A stretch of 8,601 nt of DNA from an uncultured Cryomorphaceae bacterium (GTDB lineage Bacteria; Bacteroidota; Bacteroidia; Flavobacteriales; Schleiferiaceae). Below are positions 5,640 through 8,601 of the stretch, piece by piece. Each line of letters begins with the position of its first letter. Positions within the stretch are counted from its first letter, which is position 1. A program made the translations under genes and the position numbers. The notes below the pieces were generated by a model, which was not told the DNA's origin, searched no databases, and saw nothing but the letters and a program-made list of their open reading frames with translations. Where the stretch lies: NCBI GenBank assembly GCA_937900215.1, contig CALCFH010000308.1:1-8601 (forward strand), read 5' to 3'.

Positions 5640-7064
5640 ATGCTCAGCCCATTCAAGACAACCGCTCTTTTGCTCCTTTTTTCAGTCAGTCTCCTTGCAC
5701 AAAACAACTCAAGTTGGTCTCTACAAGCCTGTATTGATACTGCGCTGAAGAATAATGTGCAGATAAAGCAAAGTACACTTCAATCGCAACTGGCCGAAAA
5801 CAGCATTGATGTTGGAGTAGCGAGACTCTTCCCTACTGTAAATGGTTCAGCAGGATACAATTGGAGTTTTGGATTAAACATCGACCCGGTAACGAACATA
5901 CCTAGCCGAGACCAGAGACAGACAAACAGCCTTTCCGTTACTGCCCAATGGGTTTTATTTGATGGCAATCGGAACTTCAACACTCTAGCCCAAAATAGAA
6001 TAGATCATGCCGCCAGTCTTTACCGATTGGAGGATATGAAAAACAATACCTCTTTGAATGTGGCCTCACAGTACATTCAGATTTTATTGAACAAAGAGAT
6101 ACTTAAAATTGCAGAAGAACAACTCAAAACCACTGATCTTCAAGTAAAACGCATGACAGATCTAGTCAATGCTGGATCTCAGCCTACAGGCAGTCTATTT
6201 GATTTACAAGCGCAACAAGCAAGAGACAATCAATCTATGATTGCGGCAAAAAACAATCTTAAAGTATCTAAACTTCAACTTTCACAAACCATTCAGATTC
6301 CTTTTCAAGACGATTTTGATATCATTGACTATGAAGGGATTTTACCAGGAGGGGAAGTATTGACTATGGGTGCCGAGAATATTTACAATTCGGCTCTTGA
6401 AAATCAGCCTTCCATTTCGGCTGCCGAGCTGGATGTACAAAGCGCTGAAAAACAAGTAGCAATGGCCAAAGGCGGATTCTATCCAAGCCTCTCTTTATTT
6501 GGATCGGTTGGAACCAATTATTCAGATCAGATTAGAGATTTAAGCCTTGCACCTAGAGACCCCAGTTTAATTGGAATAACTTCAACTGGCGATGATGTTT
6601 TTGATTTTGGCGGTGTGAATTTCAGCCAGGGAGACATTAAATCTCTCGGGGAGCAATACAATGACAACCTCAATCAATTTGTAGGATTCAGCTTGAGCAT
6701 TCCAATTTGGTCTGGAATGCAACTTAAAAACGGAGTGCGCAGCGCCAAGATTGGAAGAGAAAATGCGCGCTTGGATTTGATTAACAATCAGAATACCCTT
6801 CGACAAACTATAGAACGAGCCTACGCCGATGCCGCCGCCGCCTATGAAACCTACGCTGCTTCTGAGTCGAGTGTAAAAGCCAGCCAAGAATCGTTCAATT
6901 ATGCCAAGGTGCGCTATGAAAGTGGAACCATTAATCAATTCGACTACGAAAATGCGCGCAATAGTCTAACTCGTGCACAGGCACAATTAGCCCAATCGAG
7001 ATTCGATTATATTTTCAGAATTAAAACCTTAGAATTTTACCTTCGCGGTAGCATTCAACCCTAA
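5640..7064 (+). CDS. TolC-family outer-membrane efflux protein
   Basis: Outer-membrane channel of a tripartite efflux or type I export system: a trimeric barrel plus a long periplasmic helical tunnel. From ATG 5640 it has 474 residues with a signal peptide (about 1-20, KTTALLLLFSVSLLAQ). The internal duplication of the family is visible: WSLQACIDTALKNN (26-39) and ARLFPTVNGSAGYNWSFGLN (61-80) open the first half, and AAELDVQSAEKQVAMAKGGF (261-280) with YPSLSLFGSVGTNY (281-294) open the second. Long Ala/Gln/Asn-rich helices follow each (about 115-215, 365-458). It ends FRIKTLEFYLRG, as usual in Bacteroidota members. An upstream in-frame TTG (5616) would add eight residues before the signal peptide and would overlap the predicted -7 box, so ATG 5640 is preferred. 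The adaptor gene follows by 8 bases. Confidence 0.93.
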   Translation: MLSPFKTTALLLLFSVSLLAQNNSSWSLQACIDTALKNNVQIKQSTLQSQLAENSIDVGVARLFPTVNGSAGYNWSFGLNIDPVTNIPSRDQRQTNSLSVTAQWVLFDGNRNFNTLAQNRIDHAASLYRLEDMKNNTSLNVASQYIQILLNKEILKIAEEQLKTTDLQVKRMTDLVNAGSQPTGSLFDLQAQQARDNQSMIAAKNNLKVSKLQLSQTIQIPFQDDFDIIDYEGILPGGEVLTMGAENIYNSALENQPSISAAELDVQSAEKQVAMAKGGFYPSLSLFGSVGTNYSDQIRDLSLAPRDPSLIGITSTGDDVFDFGGVNFSQGDIKSLGEQYNDNLNQFVGFSLSIPIWSGMQLKNGVRSAKIGRENARLDLINNQNTLRQTIERAYADAAAAYETYAASESSVKASQESFNYAKVRYESGTINQFDYENARNSLTRAQAQLAQSRFDYIFRIKTLEFYLRGSIQP

Positions 7065-7072
7065 AGAACACC

Positions 7073-8362
7073 ATGAGCCGTACTTTAAAAATTGGCCTCC
7101 TTTCTGCCGTTATTCTCATCATTATTCTCTTTGTTGCTAAAAACCGGGGTTGGATAGGATCGAACAATAAGGGTGAAAGCGTTACTACCGAAAAGGTTAA
7201 ACGAGCAACCATTAGTGAATTGGTATCTGCCAGCGGAAAAATTCAGCCTGAATTAGAAATTAAAATCTCATCCGAAGTAAGTGGTGAAATCATTGAACTT
7301 TCTGTTATTGAAGGCCAAACCGTAAAGAAAGGCGAACTACTCGCCAAGATCAATCCAGACATTTATATTGCTTCGGTGAATCGAGTAGATGCCGCTGTGA
7401 GTTCGGCCAAAGCGGCCCTTGCTTCTACAGAAGCTCAACTGGTTGAAGCTGATAAAATTTACAATCGCTCTATTGAATTAAAGAAAAAAGGTGCCATTTC
7501 GCAACAAGAATTCGACGCAGCACAGCGCAGCTTTGAAGTAAGCAAGTTGTCTGTAGAATCGGCTCGTTTTCAACTTAAGAGTGCCGAAGCCAATGCAAAA
7601 GAGGCCAGAGACAACCTAAATAGAACTAGCCTTTTTGCACCTACAGATGGAACCATTTCACTGTTAAACGTAGAAAAAGGAGAGCGAGTGGTAGGAACTG
7701 CTCAAATGACTGGAACTGAGCTAATGCGCGTTTCTAACCTTCAAGCAATGGAGGTTCTAGTAGAAGTGAATGAAAACGATATTGTGCGTGTTTCTTTGGG
7801 CGATACGGCCAATATTGAAGTAGATGCCTTTCAGGATCAGAAGTTTAAAGGTGTTGTAACTCAGATTGCCAACTCGGCTAAGCTTACTGGAACCAGTGTC
7901 GACCAAGTGACTAACTTTGAGGTGAAAGTTCGCATTTTACCTTCGAGCTATGAAAGTTTAAGCGACGAATCCGGTCGTTCACCCTTTCGTCCGGGTATGA
8001 CGGCTTCGGTTGATATTCAGACTGAAAGAAAAGTTAATATTCTTACTGTACCCATTCAGGCTGTGAACTTAAGAACCGATACAAGCAGTGTCAAACTTTC
8101 GTACCGCGAGAAGAAAGAGAGAAAAGAAAGCGCCGCTAATTCAGATCAGCAAGACGATGAGGAATTTGAAGTGGTTTTTGCAGTAATCGATGGAAAAGCG
8201 AAGTTGATAGTGGTAAAAACCGGCATTCAAGACGATCAGAATATAGAATTGCTGATGGGTCCGGATGAAGGAATGGAGATCATTACAGGTCCATATTCAC
8301 TGCTGAGCAAAGACCTTGTAAGCGGCGACGCCGTTCTGGTTAAAAAGAAAGGCGAAGAATAG
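7073..8362 (+). CDS. HlyD/MacA-like periplasmic adaptor (membrane fusion) protein
   Basis: Connects an inner-membrane transporter to the TolC channel. The 429-residue protein has an N-terminal anchor (about 6-22), a first barrel/lipoyl half (SGEIIELSVIEGQTVKKGEL, 70-89), a coiled-coil hairpin (about 100-185, rich in Ala, Glu and Lys, turning near KKKGAISQQEFD at 137-148), the second lipoyl half (LFAPTDGTISLLNVEKGERV, 187-206), a beta-barrel (about 225-318, with RPGMTASVDI at 306-315) and a membrane-proximal domain to the end. A charged, probably disordered segment (about 344-365) interrupts that last domain; this is seen in other Bacteroidota adaptors. The shape is closest to MacA-type adaptors that serve ABC (MacB) pumps, but no pump gene follows in the window. 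It is co-transcribed with the TolC gene. Confidence 0.92.
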   Translation: MSRTLKIGLLSAVILIIILFVAKNRGWIGSNNKGESVTTEKVKRATISELVSASGKIQPELEIKISSEVSGEIIELSVIEGQTVKKGELLAKINPDIYIASVNRVDAAVSSAKAALASTEAQLVEADKIYNRSIELKKKGAISQQEFDAAQRSFEVSKLSVESARFQLKSAEANAKEARDNLNRTSLFAPTDGTISLLNVEKGERVVGTAQMTGTELMRVSNLQAMEVLVEVNENDIVRVSLGDTANIEVDAFQDQKFKGVVTQIANSAKLTGTSVDQVTNFEVKVRILPSSYESLSDESGRSPFRPGMTASVDIQTERKVNILTVPIQAVNLRTDTSSVKLSYREKKERKESAANSDQQDDEEFEVVFAVIDGKAKLIVVKTGIQDDQNIELLMGPDEGMEIITGPYSLLSKDLVSGDAVLVKKKGEE

Positions 8363-8384
8363 AGCCGCTATTCATACCGAGTAG

Positions 8385-8601
8385 ATGAAGCAGCCTATTC
8401 TATTATTGATTGAATCTTCTACCCGAAGTTGCTCTGTGGCTATCAGTTCTGGAGAAACTATACTTCTTGAACTCAATGAGTCATCCAATCAGTTTGTTCA
8501 TGCAGAGAAGTTGCATCTCCTCGTTCAGGATTGCCTACAATTTCTCAAAGATGAAGTGGCTCTTGATGCCAAACCCAATGCCATTGCAGTAGGTTCTGGT
8601 C
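8385..8601 (+). CDS. tsaB: tRNA t6A synthesis protein TsaB (3' end outside window)
   Basis: TsaB (YeaZ) is the ASKHA-fold partner of TsaD in the complex that attaches threonylcarbamoyl to A37 of ANN-decoding tRNAs; it is catalytically inactive but essential as a scaffold. The first 72 residues are present. ILLLIESSTRSCSVAISSG (5-23) is the N-terminal beta-hairpin with the family's IETSTxxCSVA pattern. HAEKLH (39-44) matches the HSExLLP helix start, and NAIAVGSG (65-72) leads into the GPGSFTGLR loop just beyond the edge. ATG 8385 fits the family start exactly, 22 bases after the adaptor stop. No promoter or ribosome site is evident in that gap, so it may ride on the efflux transcript. A cytoplasmic housekeeping gene, it is unrelated in function to its upstream neighbours. 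Confidence 0.9.
   Translation, partial: MKQPILLLIESSTRSCSVAISSGETILLELNESSNQFVHAEKLHLLVQDCLQFLKDEVALDAKPNAIAVGSG

Noticed and set aside
6582..6938. A 118-codon minus-strand open frame inside the TolC gene
   Set aside because: It is antisense to well-conserved TolC helices and has no promoter and no recognisable domain.
8410..8592. A 60-codon + frame near the right edge
   Set aside because: It is an alternative frame of tsaB, whose own frame from 8385 matches the TsaB N-terminus clearly.

Overview
The window looks like chromosomal DNA of a marine-type Bacteroidota, most likely Flavobacteriia or a close relative (inference). The signs are: two adjacent subunit III genes of a heme-copper oxidase, one carrying a long loop insertion; a DUF420 protein and a small secreted QCxMC protein next to an SCO gene; almost no Shine-Dalgarno sequences; and -7 boxes of the Bacteroidota type TAnnTTTG. 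All recognised genes lie on the + strand.

Left edge (1-389): the last 27 codons of an outer-membrane beta-barrel protein, a clear Rho-independent terminator (128-151), then about 240 bases without a convincing gene. That stretch ends in a putative promoter and a tiny upstream reading frame that overlaps the next start codon. At 390-1196 lies cysQ, a 3'(2'),5'-bisphosphate nucleotidase.

Respiratory block (1225-5593): seven tightly packed genes, ctaB (heme o synthase), a short divergent subunit III, a full-length subunit III with a periplasmic insertion, subunit IV, SCO copper chaperone, DUF420 membrane protein, and a small signal-peptide/CxxC/one-TM protein. Gaps are 0-30 bases, one junction is stop-to-start with no gap (TAAATG) and one overlaps by 8 bases, so this is almost certainly one transcription unit. 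It supplies heme modification, accessory subunits and CuA-site copper delivery for an aa3/caa3-type cytochrome c oxidase. The catalytic subunits I and II are not in the window.

Efflux block (5640-8362): a TolC-family outer-membrane factor and a HlyD/MacA-like periplasmic adaptor 8 bases apart, preceded by a perfect TATATTTG -7 box that probably starts a new transcript. No inner-membrane transporter gene follows. Instead, 22 bases downstream, tsaB (tRNA t6A synthesis) begins and runs off the right edge.

No mobile element, tRNA, rRNA or CRISPR was seen. The most promising little-characterised elements are the 83-residue CxxC protein and the His-bearing insertion of subunit III, both probably on the periplasmic side of a copper/heme oxidase assembly locus.
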